Shown here in pieces: positions 44,081 to 53,454 of a stretch of DNA of 64,000 nucleotides. Positions within the stretch are counted from its first letter, which is position 1; each line of letters starts with the position of its first letter. The notes under the pieces are model-generated. The model searched no databases. It had not been told where the DNA came from and worked only from the letters and a program-made list of their open reading frames with translations. The position numbers were made by a program, and so were the translations under genes. Origin of the DNA: Chitinophaga pinensis (GTDB lineage: Bacteria > Bacteroidota > Bacteroidia > Flavobacteriales_D > Crocinitomicaceae); NCBI GenBank assembly GCA_945883825.1, contig CAMCYF010000004.1, positions 1 to 64,000 on the forward strand, in the 5' to 3' direction.

Positions 44081-45076
44081 CTATTGTTTGATAAATTTTT
44101 CAATGTATTGTCCTGATGAAGAAGAAATCTTGATAATGTAATTACCATTATTCAAATCTTCGATATTTAATTGATGATTTTGATTGTAAAACGTGTGCAT
44201 CACTCGACCAGAAATATCATAAATTTGGATTTCTTCTATATCTATACCATTGGTTCCTATTATATTCAATATTGATGAACTTGGATTCGGAACTATACTG
44301 AAGCTGATGTTATTTATTTCTGATTCCAACCCACTTTGAGCATCAGGCATAAAAATGTAAGTTTGACCATTTGCTGGGATTCCGCTTAAAGATGAAGAAG
44401 TAAGAACTTCAAAATCAGTTGTAAAATTCATGGTAGGATTAATGGGGTTGCCAGATAAGTAATATGTATTTCCCATTTGTTCCGTTATTAAATCAAAGGT
44501 AGAAATCAGAAAAACTGCAGGCCCCCCTAATTGAGATTCGAAATGATCATTAGGATTGGTGATTACATTTGCGCCAAAACGAATTTCAATTCTGTTAGTT
44601 CCTTCATAAAACCAAGCCTGATAATTCATGTAATCTAATGGAGTTACACCCTGATCTACCTGATTAAAAAATCCAATATTCTTCCATTGCACCTTAAGAA
44701 TTCTGTTCCCAATAATGCCTTCAACTTTATAAGAAATTGAAGATAAAGGATTATCAGACATATATCCCAAATCAATAGGGTCGCAAAATACAGGAACAAA
44801 AATAGGAACTTGCAAATTGGAATTGGTTCCAAACAATTCCGCGCCAACTCCATAAGATGCTGTTAGCGCTGGTAGATTCACGCCGAAGTACTCGAAAACA
44901 AAGGGGAAATCGAATCCAAACTCAGGATCGTCCCAGGTTTCACCTACAGGAGTCAAGTAAGTTGGATTATCCAATTCAATGTAGGTGTTTGTACCAACAG
45001 AAAAAGTATAAGTTTGCGACAATGCAGAGAAGCCTAAAAAAAAGGCGCTAGCAACAAGAATAATTTTATTTTTCAT
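44081..45076 (-). CDS. Secreted protein of unknown function with T9SS tail
   Basis: From the Met at 45076 the protein has 331 residues with a signal peptide (KNKIILVASAFFLGFSALS/QTYTF). The middle part is beta-rich, with DDPEFGFDFPFVFEYFG and a QAWFYEGTNRIEIRFG segment, a pattern seen in Bacteroidota surface proteins with no known activity. A type A T9SS sorting tail follows (about 255-331, IVPNPSSSILNI ... LNNGNYIIKISS). An in-frame ATG 18 codons upstream would place a basic stretch before the signal. It diverges from the RidA gene. Confidence 0.82.
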   Translation of the reverse strand: MKNKIILVASAFFLGFSALSQTYTFSVGTNTYIELDNPTYLTPVGETWDDPEFGFDFPFVFEYFGVNLPALTASYGVGAELFGTNSNLQVPIFVPVFCDPIDLGYMSDNPLSSISYKVEGIIGNRILKVQWKNIGFFNQVDQGVTPLDYMNYQAWFYEGTNRIEIRFGANVITNPNDHFESQLGGPAVFLISTFDLITEQMGNTYYLSGNPINPTMNFTTDFEVLTSSSLSGIPANGQTYIFMPDAQSGLESEINNISFSIVPNPSSSILNIIGTNGIDIEEIQIYDISGRVMHTFYNQNHQLNIEDLNNGNYIIKISSSSGQYIEKFIKQ

Positions 45077-45151
45077 ATCTTTTTTTAAACGAAGATAAAA
45101 AATAATAGCTTGTAAAGAAACGAGAAACAAAAAAAATCGCTTAGTTTCTAT

Positions 45152-45159
45152 TATATTTG
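45152..45159 (+). promoter_or_regulatory. Predicted -7 element of the RidA gene
   Basis: TATATTTG matches TAnnTTTG and lies 13 bases before the ATG. I saw no TTG at the expected distance. Confidence 0.4.
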
Positions 45160-45172
45160 CAGAAATAGTAAA

Positions 45173-45610
45173 ATGTCAGAAAACGAACGCATATCGACAA
45201 ATAAAGCGCCAAAACCTGTAGGTTTATATCCTCACGCACGAAAAGTAGGCAATTTATTGTTTTTATCAGGTGTTGGTCCACGCACTGCAGGTTCAGATGC
45301 TACGGATTCTGTTGTTCCAGGCTTGGAATTAGATAAAAATGGGAATTTCATAAGTTTTGACTTTGAAGCTCAGTGCAAAAGTGTTTTTGACAATGTTCGG
45401 ATTATTTTAGAAGAATCTGGATCAAGTTGGGATCAATTAGTAGATGTTACGGTTTTTTTAGTAAATATGAAACGGGATTTTCAAACGTACAATCGCATTT
45501 ATGCAGACTATTTCAAAGATAATCTGCCTTGTAGGACTACTGTTGAAATTAGTTCACTTCCTACTCCAATAGCGATTGAACTTAAATGCATTGCGACGAT
45601 TGAATTATAA
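45173..45610 (+). CDS. RidA-family imine/enamine deaminase
   Basis: The 145-residue protein is a YjgF/RidA-fold enzyme. It has SGVGPRTAGSD in the first half, WDQLVDVTVFLVNMKRDF and the conserved Arg121 in LPCRTTVEI, which binds the substrate carboxylate in active RidA enzymes. RidA hydrolyses reactive 2-aminoacrylate produced by PLP enzymes. The extended loop with SVVPGLELDKNG suggests it may belong to the 2-aminomuconate-deaminase-like branch rather than RidA proper. It begins a plus-strand run with a TPR protein and an RNA methyltransferase. Confidence 0.9.
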   Translation: MSENERISTNKAPKPVGLYPHARKVGNLLFLSGVGPRTAGSDATDSVVPGLELDKNGNFISFDFEAQCKSVFDNVRIILEESGSSWDQLVDVTVFLVNMKRDFQTYNRIYADYFKDNLPCRTTVEISSLPTPIAIELKCIATIEL

Positions 45611-45639
45611 CTTTTTTCAAAAAAGATAAACTTAAAAAT

Positions 45640-46221
45640 ATGATTGGTTTTATAGTAAGAATTGCATTAGCGTTGAGTTCATTAGGATTTAATATTTATT
45701 TATTCACATCAGGACATTGGGGCTGGGGAATTTCATTTATTTTTATTACCGCCTTAATAATTGCTTCATTTTTTAGAAATGAAAATATGATTTTAGCTTT
45801 AAATCAAATGCGTGTTGGAAATACAGATAAAGCGAAAAAATATGTGGATCGTATTTCACATCCAGAATTTCTACCACGTAAGCAACACGCCTATATTTTA
45901 TTTTTGAAAGCCGTTATGGGTGCACAAGAATTAGGCTTTGTGAAAAGTGAAAGTTTACTGAGAAAAGCCATGGAATTGGGTTTAAGAACTGCAGAAGATA
46001 ACGCAGTAGCTAGAATGCATCTTTCAGGAATTTGCGCACAAACAGGAAGAAAATCAGAAGCTGTAGCTCTTTTGGCTGAAGCAAAGAAATTAGATAAAAA
46101 TGGCATGATGCGTGATCAAATAAAAATGATGCAGTCACAATTACAAGTTACTCCATCTAAAAATCAAATGCGCATGGCTCAAATGATGGGCGGAAGAAAG
46201 AAAACACCAAAAATGCGTTAA
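45640..46221 (+). CDS. Membrane-anchored TPR protein (DUF2892-like)
   Basis: The 193-residue protein has two N-terminal membrane helices (about residues 4-22 and 27-44) and then a TPR-like soluble region (AKKYVDRISHPEFLPRKQHAYILFLKAV ... KSEAVALLAEAKKLDKNG, shown here in part). The C-terminus is basic and Met-rich. The arrangement suggests a scaffold at the inner membrane; the partner is unknown. It sits 29 bases after the RidA gene and 25 before the methyltransferase, probably in one operon. Confidence 0.8.
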   Translation: MIGFIVRIALALSSLGFNIYLFTSGHWGWGISFIFITALIIASFFRNENMILALNQMRVGNTDKAKKYVDRISHPEFLPRKQHAYILFLKAVMGAQELGFVKSESLLRKAMELGLRTAEDNAVARMHLSGICAQTGRKSEAVALLAEAKKLDKNGMMRDQIKMMQSQLQVTPSKNQMRMAQMMGGRKKTPKMR

Positions 46222-46246
46222 TTAATCCTCGACTTAATTCTATAAA

Positions 46247-47098
46247 ATGTCTGAAAATCTACGTACCTATTCAAAATCATGGGAAGACTATGAATTGTTG
46301 GATGCTGGAGGTGGAAAAAAATTAGAGCGCTGGGGAAACATCATTACCATCCGTCCAGAAATGCAAGCCTATTTTCACAGTGGAATTTCTTATACAGAGT
46401 GGCGTACTTTGGCACATTGGGAATTTGTTGAAGAGAAAGGTCAGACAGGAAAATGGAAAAATCTTAAAAAAGATTCTCCTAAAAAATGGAGCATTGGCTA
46501 TAAACGCCTAAAGTTTAATTTAGAATTAACAAATTTCAAGCATGTCGGTTTATTTCCAGAACAACAGAATAACTGGGATTTTATAAGTTCTCGCTTGAAT
46601 GAAGGAGATCGATTTTTGAATTTATTTGCATACACTGGAGTGGCATCTTGCATTGCTCGGAACACTGGTGCGGATACTTTTCATGTCGATTCTTCAAAAA
46701 ATGCGCTAGCTTGGGCAAAATCTAATATGGATGAAAGTAAATTGTTAAACATCCGCTGGGTGCACGAAGATGCCTTGAAATTTATTCAACGAGAAGCAAA
46801 ACGCGGAAATAAATTTAATGGAATTGTTATGGATCCTCCCGCTTGGGGGATTGGTGCAAAAGGTGAGAAATGGAAGCTTGAAGATAAAATTGATGAACTC
46901 ATGAGTGCAGCATCTGCTGTGCTTGATAAAGAAGGGTTTTTGGTCATGAATACTTACTCTCCAATGGTTGATGTTACTTTTATCACCGAACTATCTGAAA
47001 TGTATTTTGAGGGTATGAAGAAAGAAATTAGTGAACTGTATATGGAAACAAAAACAGATAAGTTCATGTATTTCGGTAATCTTTTGCGTATCGGATAA
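46247..47098 (+). CDS. Class I rRNA (cytosine/guanine) methyltransferase, RlmI/RlmK-like
   Basis: The 283-residue enzyme has an N-terminal beta-rich domain and a Rossmann SAM domain. Motif I is FLNLFAYTGVASCIARNTGA, followed by FHVDSSKNALAWAKSN, and motif IV is VMDPPAWG. The DPPA(F/W) signature and the preceding NxFAYTG pattern are those of the RlmI/YccW/RlmKL-N family that methylates 23S rRNA. The missing PUA domain in front is common in this Bacteroidota branch. The exact target base is not certain. Confidence 0.85.
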   Translation: MSENLRTYSKSWEDYELLDAGGGKKLERWGNIITIRPEMQAYFHSGISYTEWRTLAHWEFVEEKGQTGKWKNLKKDSPKKWSIGYKRLKFNLELTNFKHVGLFPEQQNNWDFISSRLNEGDRFLNLFAYTGVASCIARNTGADTFHVDSSKNALAWAKSNMDESKLLNIRWVHEDALKFIQREAKRGNKFNGIVMDPPAWGIGAKGEKWKLEDKIDELMSAASAVLDKEGFLVMNTYSPMVDVTFITELSEMYFEGMKKEISELYMETKTDKFMYFGNLLRIG

Positions 47099-47109
47099 AT
47101 TAAGTATTT

Positions 47110-47991
47110 CTACGTTTTTTTTAGGGCAGAACTTAATGTTGTATCTTGAAATGTAAATCCAGCAGCACGAATTTTTTCATTCGAAACTTTTATTCCTTCT
47201 AAGACAATACACGCTTGCTCTCCCAAAAATAATTTTAGAAGAAATGAGGGTACAGGTGGCAAAAAAAAGGGGCGTTTCATGCTAAGTGCAACCGATTTCA
47301 TAAAGTCTTTATTAGAATCTAAGCCTGCGTTTGCATTGTAAGAACCAACTAATTTTTTGTCAATAGCAAAGGCAAATAAGCGGCATAAATCAGCTATGTG
47401 GACCCATGGCATTGTCTGTTTTCCAGAACCTAAGGGAGCTCCTAAACCTAAATTTGTAATCTTTTTTATTCGAACTAAAGCGCCATCATTTTCAGAAAGT
47501 ACAATTGGAATGCGCAGTTTCGCAACAGGAATTTTGGTAGCCAATGTGTCACTGGCGTTTTCCCATAATTTTATTAATTGAGATAAAAAATTACTCCCAA
47601 AATCATCCGATTCTTTGTGTATTTTATCGCTTTCTTTTCCATAACAATTAATTGCTGAAGCACTAATAAAATAAGATAATTTTGGCATTTTTTCAGCGAT
47701 TTCACACAAAAAAGTAGTGCTGTCAACCCTTGAATCTACAAGTTCTTTCTTTCGCTTTTTTGTCCATCTGCTAAGGCCAATGTTTTCTCCTACTAAATTT
47801 ACAAGTACATCAATTTCTGAAAGTTGGCTTAGATTAATTTCCCGCGTTATAGGATTCCAGAAAATATCTTTGCTAAGCTTGGGTTTACGAGTTAAAGTAG
47901 ATACATCAAAGCCTTTATCAATTAGTAGACTTGTTAATTTTTGACCAATAAAACCACTTCCCCCTGCAATTAAAACTTTTTTGTTATCCAT
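47110..47991 (-). CDS. TIGR01777-family NAD(P)-binding epimerase (SDR39U1-like)
   Basis: The 293-residue protein begins with the dinucleotide loop IAGGSGFIGQKL, followed by NLVGENIGLSRW, FISASAINCYG and PWVHIADLCRLFAFA. It has the C-terminal TIGR01777 block LLKLFLGEQACIVLEGIKVS. The family resembles sugar epimerases and includes a cell-division-linked inhibitor (YfcH) and SDR39U1, but has no assigned substrate. The usual catalytic YxxxK is absent, which is normal for this family. A small lipoprotein gene lies three bases upstream on the same strand. Confidence 0.9.
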   Translation of the reverse strand: MDNKKVLIAGGSGFIGQKLTSLLIDKGFDVSTLTRKPKLSKDIFWNPITREINLSQLSEIDVLVNLVGENIGLSRWTKKRKKELVDSRVDSTTFLCEIAEKMPKLSYFISASAINCYGKESDKIHKESDDFGSNFLSQLIKLWENASDTLATKIPVAKLRIPIVLSENDGALVRIKKITNLGLGAPLGSGKQTMPWVHIADLCRLFAFAIDKKLVGSYNANAGLDSNKDFMKSVALSMKRPFFLPPVPSFLLKLFLGEQACIVLEGIKVSNEKIRAAGFTFQDTTLSSALKKT

Positions 47992-47994
47992 TAT

Positions 47995-48249
47995 CTATTC
48001 ACAAGATTTTTTAAGTTTTAACATTTCGGGACCTGTCATATATTCATAGTCTTTACAGGCATCTTTTTTTCGATTAATCTGATCCTTTACTTCTTTAATA
48101 CTCTCACTATTTATACTGTCGCCTCTTAAAATCTTTTGATTCAAACTATTTAAAGATTCACTTTCTTTTATGCAGGCACAAAATTTTTCATCTTTTTGCG
48201 AACATGAAAAGAGAATAAGTGATAAACTTAAGAGAAGTAAATAATTCAT
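47995..48249 (-). CDS. Small lipoprotein with cysteine-rich domain
   Basis: The 84-residue protein has a lipoprotein signal (lipobox LILFSC, Cys16) and a mature part with four more cysteines (FCACIKES, KDACKDYE and a C-terminal SCE). Charged helices make up most of the rest. It resembles many unnamed Bacteroidota lipoproteins of this length. It starts upstream of the SDR39U1 gene and ends three bases before it, so it may be co-transcribed. Confidence 0.72.
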   Translation of the reverse strand: MNYLLLLSLSLILFSCSQKDEKFCACIKESESLNSLNQKILRGDSINSESIKEVKDQINRKKDACKDYEYMTGPEMLKLKKSCE

Positions 48250-48324
48250 GAAAAAATAAAATTGAGCGTTTAAAGATACTTAAAATCAAAGAAGCGGGAA
48301 AAGATTATTTATTTACTAAAATTA

Positions 48325-50160
48325 TTAATTAATTAAAATTTTCTTTGCAATCGATTGAGAACCTTCGATACACAAGAAATATGTACCTGAAGCAAAGTCA
48401 AGAACAGAGATTGATTCTTTGTTTGAAGCAACAACTTTTTTTAATAAAACTCTTCCTTGAATATCTTTTAAAAGTAAAATAGCACCCTGTACTGGTCCCG
48501 TAAATTCAATTGTTATCTTGTTAGAAGATGGATTAGGATAAATTGAAGCAATCGAGTTAACTTCGCTAATTCCGTTAGTTTCCCCACTACAGCCACAATT
48601 TACCGTATAAACATCATTGATTGTAGTTGAATCTCCATCGTCACAAGTATCACCTGGATAAACACAACTACTGTCCTGAACATTGGCATTTGGATTGAAA
48701 TTACAGGCAATTGGATCCATGCAGCCAGCAACGATTAATTCACCAACACAGTTACAATTAACATCAATTGAGTCATTCATCGTATTTGGATTTGCATCAT
48801 TACATGGGAATCCCGGTAAAATACAGGAGCCATCATCAACTGTTGCTGAAGGGTTGTAATTACATGCCAGTGGATTCATGCAACCTGCGCCTACTTCTGC
48901 AGTCATGTACCGCGAAAAAGCAAACTGCGTATTCGTCTGTGCACTGAAGCCAGCAACTATGAGGCGATTTCCAGGATATAAATCCATGCCATAAGCATCA
49001 TCCCAATTAGCGAAAATATTCGTTAATGAGTGGCCATTTGTGCCCCAAGAGGAATCAATTGTCCCATTTGAATTGAAACGTGAAACGATAAAATCTCTTG
49101 CTGCACCTATGCCAGCTGAACCAGTTGTTCCACAAGCTAAAATTTTTCCATCTGTTTGAAAAATAACTTCATAATAAGTATCACTTGGATTTAAATCGAT
49201 GATCGTTTGACCATTTACGCCAAAATTTGCATTAAGATTTGCATCAGATTCTGCACGAGATTCTAACATGAAATCAGTAAATCCGTCACCATTGTTTCCG
49301 GAAATAATAAGTTGATCATTATAATAATCGATATCAAAGTATTGCCCAAAATTGGAGGTATTAGTCCAAACACCATTCGTTCCAAAAGATGTTACGATAC
49401 TACCAGTATTGTCAAATTTAGCCAATATAGGATTGTAGTTGTTATTAATATACGATGCCCCTGCAAGAATAATATCTCCAGTTAAACCTATCGTTGCACT
49501 ATAAGCAGATATGCTTCCACCATTATTTAAAACATTAAATCCATTAATGCCAAATGAAATATCTATGAGACCATTGTAATCACAACTCGCGACTGCTAAA
49601 CGATTATATGAAAAGCCAGGAACTTTAGAATTCCCTGCTAAAATGATATTCGTTGATGTTAATAGAATTTTTCGCGCATAATCTTCACTCGAGGCAATAT
49701 CAATTGAAAAGACTCCCCCATCACCAAAACCTACCTCCAAGGTCCCATCTGGTCTCAAGCAAAGCAAAGAAAATTTTGGATTGGCAGCAGTAATTGATAT
49801 GGCACCTGCAACTAAGATATTCCCATTGGGCAGAACTTCCATGTCATAGGCAAAGTCTGAACCTGCAGAGTTTTGATAAATAAAATATCCGTTTGTTCCA
49901 AAAGTTAAGTCTAAACTACCATCCTCATTCATTCTACCAACACACATCTCTAAATTACCGGTGATACCCGTCGTACCACAGAAAATCATTTTGCCATTTG
50001 GCAAGGTTACAATGTCCTGAGCGTTGTCAAATGTAGTGCTTGTAGTCCCAAAACTGGTGTACCCAATGGTATTAAAACTTAAATCTAAGGATCCAGGAGC
50101 TTGGCTAAAAATGGTCTGCGAGAGCAAAAGACAAAGCAAAGAAGTGTAGAAAAATTTCAT
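48325..50160 (-). CDS. Secreted delta-60-repeat protein with Cys-rich modules and T9SS tail
   Basis: The 611-residue protein has a signal peptide (QTIFS/QAPGS), an N-terminal propeller of about seven delta-60 repeats (for example LDLTFGTNGYFIYQ, NGNILVAGAI and SNGTIDSSWGTNGH), and then two Cys-rich modules of the GCMxPxACNxNPxA type (residues about 425-525), which occur in Bacteroidota surface proteins. A type A T9SS tail closes it (about 530-611, YPNPSSNKITIEF). The repeats fold as a beta-propeller. No enzymatic motif is visible; a role in binding or adhesion is inferred. Confidence 0.88.
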   Translation of the reverse strand: MKFFYTSLLCLLLSQTIFSQAPGSLDLSFNTIGYTSFGTTSTTFDNAQDIVTLPNGKMIFCGTTGITGNLEMCVGRMNEDGSLDLTFGTNGYFIYQNSAGSDFAYDMEVLPNGNILVAGAISITAANPKFSLLCLRPDGTLEVGFGDGGVFSIDIASSEDYARKILLTSTNIILAGNSKVPGFSYNRLAVASCDYNGLIDISFGINGFNVLNNGGSISAYSATIGLTGDIILAGASYINNNYNPILAKFDNTGSIVTSFGTNGVWTNTSNFGQYFDIDYYNDQLIISGNNGDGFTDFMLESRAESDANLNANFGVNGQTIIDLNPSDTYYEVIFQTDGKILACGTTGSAGIGAARDFIVSRFNSNGTIDSSWGTNGHSLTNIFANWDDAYGMDLYPGNRLIVAGFSAQTNTQFAFSRYMTAEVGAGCMNPLACNYNPSATVDDGSCILPGFPCNDANPNTMNDSIDVNCNCVGELIVAGCMDPIACNFNPNANVQDSSCVYPGDTCDDGDSTTINDVYTVNCGCSGETNGISEVNSIASIYPNPSSNKITIEFTGPVQGAILLLKDIQGRVLLKKVVASNKESISVLDFASGTYFLCIEGSQSIAKKILIN

Positions 50161-50261
50161 AGCAATAATTTTACAATAAAATTAGAAAAAATATTGAAAT
50201 TGAAAGTTTAAGAAAAATAAAAGATATGGGTTTCATATATAATTATTTGGTTTATTAAATA

Positions 50262-50693
50262 TCACCAATAAAGATATACCAAAACAACAACGAGGTAGCG
50301 AATAAACTTCCCAATAGCCATAAAGATTAACGACCAAAAGATATTGGCTCTAAAAAATCCAAGGGCTATTCCAATTATATCTCCAACTATCGGGAGCCAA
50401 GAGAGTAAAGCAAGCCAAACCCCGTATTTCTGAATGCTTGCTTTCCAGCTTTCAATTGTTTTTTGTTTTACACGCAATTTTTTTAACCATTCAGGATTTC
50501 CGATATAACCGATTCCAAAGTTTAAATAAGAACCTAAGGTATTGCCTGTAGATGCAATAAGTAAAGAACTAAGAGGATCATACTTTGCCGCAAGCATCGT
50601 TATTAAAAAAACTTCTGAAGCAATTGGAAGAATTGTAGCGGCTAGAAAACACGTTATAAATAAACCTAAATATCCTAGTTCAAATGCTGTCAT
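50262..50693 (-). CDS. YqaA/DedA-family membrane protein
   Basis: The 143-residue protein has about four membrane segments, with ATILPIASEVFLITMLAA near the start, LGSYLNFGIGYIG and a WLPIVGDIIGIALG loop. These are the YqaA (short DedA/VTT) landmarks. DedA-domain proteins flip polyprenyl or phospholipid carriers across the inner membrane; the short YqaA branch is less studied. It lies alone between two cargo-protein genes, just downstream of a strong terminator. Confidence 0.88.
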   Translation of the reverse strand: MTAFELGYLGLFITCFLAATILPIASEVFLITMLAAKYDPLSSLLIASTGNTLGSYLNFGIGYIGNPEWLKKLRVKQKTIESWKASIQKYGVWLALLSWLPIVGDIIGIALGFFRANIFWSLIFMAIGKFIRYLVVVLVYLYW

Positions 50694-50705
50694 GGTAGAA
50701 ACAAA

Positions 50706-50728
50706 AAAGGCCGGATAAACCGGCCTTT
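50706..50728 (-). terminator. Rho-independent terminator of the T9SS gene at 50747
   Basis: AAAGGCCGG pairs perfectly with CCGGCCTTT around a five-base loop, followed by a run of A/T. It sits between the minus-strand cargo gene and the YqaA gene, so the two are transcribed separately. Confidence 0.85.
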
Positions 50729-50746
50729 AAAAAATTATAATGTGAA

Positions 50747-52582
50747 TTAATTTTTTATAAACTTCTTAGTTACTGAAGTTCCGTTTGACGAAATAGTAAC
50801 ATAATATAAACCATTATTAAAGGAAGCAGATTGAATTGTTGTTTGATTCTTTCCAAGTGGCAAGAAACCTAAATTCTGAGTTGCTACAATCTTACCTGAT
50901 AAATCCGTAACTTGAATACTTACCTCTGAAGGATTTGCAATATTCATTTCAAGGTTTACACTTGATGAACTTGGATTTGGATAAATTGAAACCCCAGAAA
51001 TTTCAGTTGAATTCTCATTGATACCAATTGTAGGATCAAAATTTAAACGAACTACAGGAGTAGATGTTGTATAATACCAAGTACCATCTAATAAATCTAA
51101 AAAGAAAGATGTTTGAGGGTCAGTTGTTCCAGAATTTGAAATTTTTAATCCTGTGCCAAATGCTCCAACTACTGCCAAGTATGTTTTTCCTGCTTCAAGA
51201 TTCACAAGGTCATTTAATTCCATCACCAAGTTTGTGTTTAAGTCATTAGCAGCAACTATGAGTACAGCTGATTCAGTTATATATGCAAAATCTCCTGCGG
51301 CATCAAGTTCATATAGTTTAGCATAAATTTCAGTTCCAACTACAGTTCCGGTTGTTCCACCTAAGAGGCGCACATTAATAGCTTTGCACGATTGATTTTG
51401 AAAAATATCAAATAAATTTCCAGCTTCAAATCCATCGTCTCCATTACTTTGTGAACCAGAGTAAGAATTAGCTGCAGTTGTCCCTTTGTCACGTGCATAA
51501 ATACTATTTGTAATAGCAAAAGAGATATTACTAATTGTATTATTAGATGGCAAATCGTCAAGAGAATCTGACGAAATTGCACTTGTCACAACAACATTTC
51601 CTAGTGTTGAAGCAGGAGTAAATGGAGTTACTATTTCTAAAGTTGCAGTATCTAAAGATGCAATATTTACTGAAGCACTCGTTCCTGAATATGTTCCAGA
51701 AGTAACTGTGTAGACAACATTTGATTGGTTGTTTACACCACCATTAAATACTTTTGCAGAAAAATCAATTGGTGCAATTTGCGTAAGTGGAATTTGATAG
51801 TAATTTAATCCTACTGAACCCCAAGATGAACTTGTAACAGATAAATCATTCGTAGAATTAGTTACAAGTTTAACATCGTCGATGTACCATCCATAAGTAA
51901 TCCAAACATTTGGGTTTGCTGCTGAAGCAGGATAGTTAGTTGTCCAACTAAAACGAATATAAATTGGTGCAGGATTTGCTGACAAAATTGTACCTAAATT
52001 TATAGTTTTAGTATCAGCATTTGGGTATGCAGAACCTCCACTTGCAGAAAGAACTGTTTTATCTAAATTGTCACCAATTGTAATCCATGTTGATCCATCT
52101 GTAGACATTTGAATCTCTTGCAAATCATTAAATCGAGCACCATATTGTCTAAAGGTTAAAGAAACTTGATTTGAACCGCCTAAAGAAACAATATCAATTG
52201 GTTGTGCAGTTGTCATAGTATAAGTTACATCTAATGCTTGGTCGCCAGTTTGTGCATTACCATTTGATAATTCTGCATTATTTCCTCCAGAACCGCCTGT
52301 TGCAGTTATTCCAGCTGTTGACCACCAACCTTGAGAAGTACTGTTTATATTCCATCCAAAATTTGCTGCTGTTTGTCCTGAATTTTGAATAACCCAAGTT
52401 GATGGTGTATTAAAATTATCTTCCCAAAGAGTTACACCTACAGTTTTTTGACTATCAGTAACTTTTGGAGCTTTTAACTCAGTTGTAATCAAATCTTGGA
52501 AGGTTATTAATCTCGGTGCTTTTTGCCCGAATGCAAGCATTGTTAAAATTGCAAATGCTCCAGAAAGTAAAAGTTTTTTCAT
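50747..52582 (-). CDS. Large secreted protein with T9SS tail
   Basis: The 611-residue protein has a signal peptide (ILTMLAFG/QKAPR) and a beta-rich N-terminal domain (VTLWEDNFNTPSTWVIQNSG, with Gly/Asn-rich loops and ITYGWYIDDVKLVTN) like the choice-of-anchor/jelly-roll modules of Bacteroidota surface proteins. A second beta-sandwich follows (about 260-380), and there is a type A T9SS tail (about 525-611, GVSIYPNPSSSSVNLEM). Nothing identifies a ligand. TAAATTTG at 52612-52605 is a possible -7 box, and a perfect terminator follows. Confidence 0.85.
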   Translation of the reverse strand: MKKLLLSGAFAILTMLAFGQKAPRLITFQDLITTELKAPKVTDSQKTVGVTLWEDNFNTPSTWVIQNSGQTAANFGWNINSTSQGWWSTAGITATGGSGGNNAELSNGNAQTGDQALDVTYTMTTAQPIDIVSLGGSNQVSLTFRQYGARFNDLQEIQMSTDGSTWITIGDNLDKTVLSASGGSAYPNADTKTINLGTILSANPAPIYIRFSWTTNYPASAANPNVWITYGWYIDDVKLVTNSTNDLSVTSSSWGSVGLNYYQIPLTQIAPIDFSAKVFNGGVNNQSNVVYTVTSGTYSGTSASVNIASLDTATLEIVTPFTPASTLGNVVVTSAISSDSLDDLPSNNTISNISFAITNSIYARDKGTTAANSYSGSQSNGDDGFEAGNLFDIFQNQSCKAINVRLLGGTTGTVVGTEIYAKLYELDAAGDFAYITESAVLIVAANDLNTNLVMELNDLVNLEAGKTYLAVVGAFGTGLKISNSGTTDPQTSFFLDLLDGTWYYTTSTPVVRLNFDPTIGINENSTEISGVSIYPNPSSSSVNLEMNIANPSEVSIQVTDLSGKIVATQNLGFLPLGKNQTTIQSASFNNGLYYVTISSNGTSVTKKFIKN

Positions 52583-52696
52583 TTTGTTTGGTTTTAATTT
52601 TTTTCAAATTTAGCGAATTAATACTAATAACCTTTATATTATCAATTAAACTGTAAAAACAAGAATAATAATCATATAAACTAATGAATTATTAGC

Positions 52697-53422
52697 TTAA
52701 TTCCTTAAAACAAAGTTTTGACCTAAGTAAACTTTTCTTACCTGTTCGTCAGCAGCTAATTCTTCGGCTGTTCCGGATTTTAATATTTTCCCTTCAAATA
52801 AAAGGTAAGCACGATCGGTTATGGAAAGTGTTTCCTGAACATTATGATCAGTTATTAAGATACCGATATTCCTTTTTTTTAGTTCTGAAATAATACTTTG
52901 AATATCTTCAACAGCAATAGGGTCAACTCCAGCAAATGGCTCATCTAGAAGCACAAATTTTGGATCTGTAGCAAGTGCTCTTGCAATTTCTGTGCGTCTT
53001 TTTTCACCGCCTGATAATTTGTCACCTATGTTTTTTCGAACATTAACCAAATTAAATTCAGTGAGTAACTTTTCTAACTTTATTTTCCTTTCAGGTTTTT
53101 TTAAATCTGTCATTTCCAAAATAGCCATGATATTATCTTCAACACTTAGTTTTCTAAATACTGAAACTTCTTGGGGTAAATAACCAATTCCCATTTGTGC
53201 TCTTTTATACATTGGAACTTTAGTAATGTCTATTTCATCAAGGAAAACCGTGCCTTCATTTGGGCGAATTAGACCTACAATCACATAAAATGAAGTGGTT
53301 TTTCCAGCGCCATTTGGGCCAAGCAGTCCAACTATTTCCCCTTGATTTACTTCAATAGAAACACCGTCTACAACACTTCTACCTTTGTATGTTTTTCGAA
53401 TATTTTGGGTATATAACTTCAC
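52697..53422 (-). CDS. lptB: LPS export ABC transporter ATPase
   Basis: The 241-residue ABC ATPase has a Walker [10 protein letters not shown] (residues 34-42), the signature LSGGEKRR, a Walker [14 protein letters not shown] and a switch His (LITDHNV). The sequence [21 protein letters not shown] is typical of LptB. LptB drives extraction of LPS from the inner membrane by the LptFG pair, which is encoded elsewhere. It starts 32 bases after tatC ends, so the two may be co-transcribed. Confidence 0.95.
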   Translation of the reverse strand: MKLYTQNIRKTYKGRSVVDGVSIEVNQGEIVGLLGPNGAGKTTSFYVIVGLIRPNEGTVFLDEIDITKVPMYKRAQMGIGYLPQEVSVFRKLSVEDNIMAILEMTDLKKPERKIKLEKLLTEFNLVNVRKNIGDKLSGGEKRRTEIARALATDPKFVLLDEPFAGVDPIAVEDIQSIISELKKRNIGILITDHNVQETLSITDRAYLLFEGKILKSGTAEELAADEQVRKVYLGQNFVLRN

Positions 53423-53454
53423 GAGACAAAATTACATATAATTCAAGCTATTAG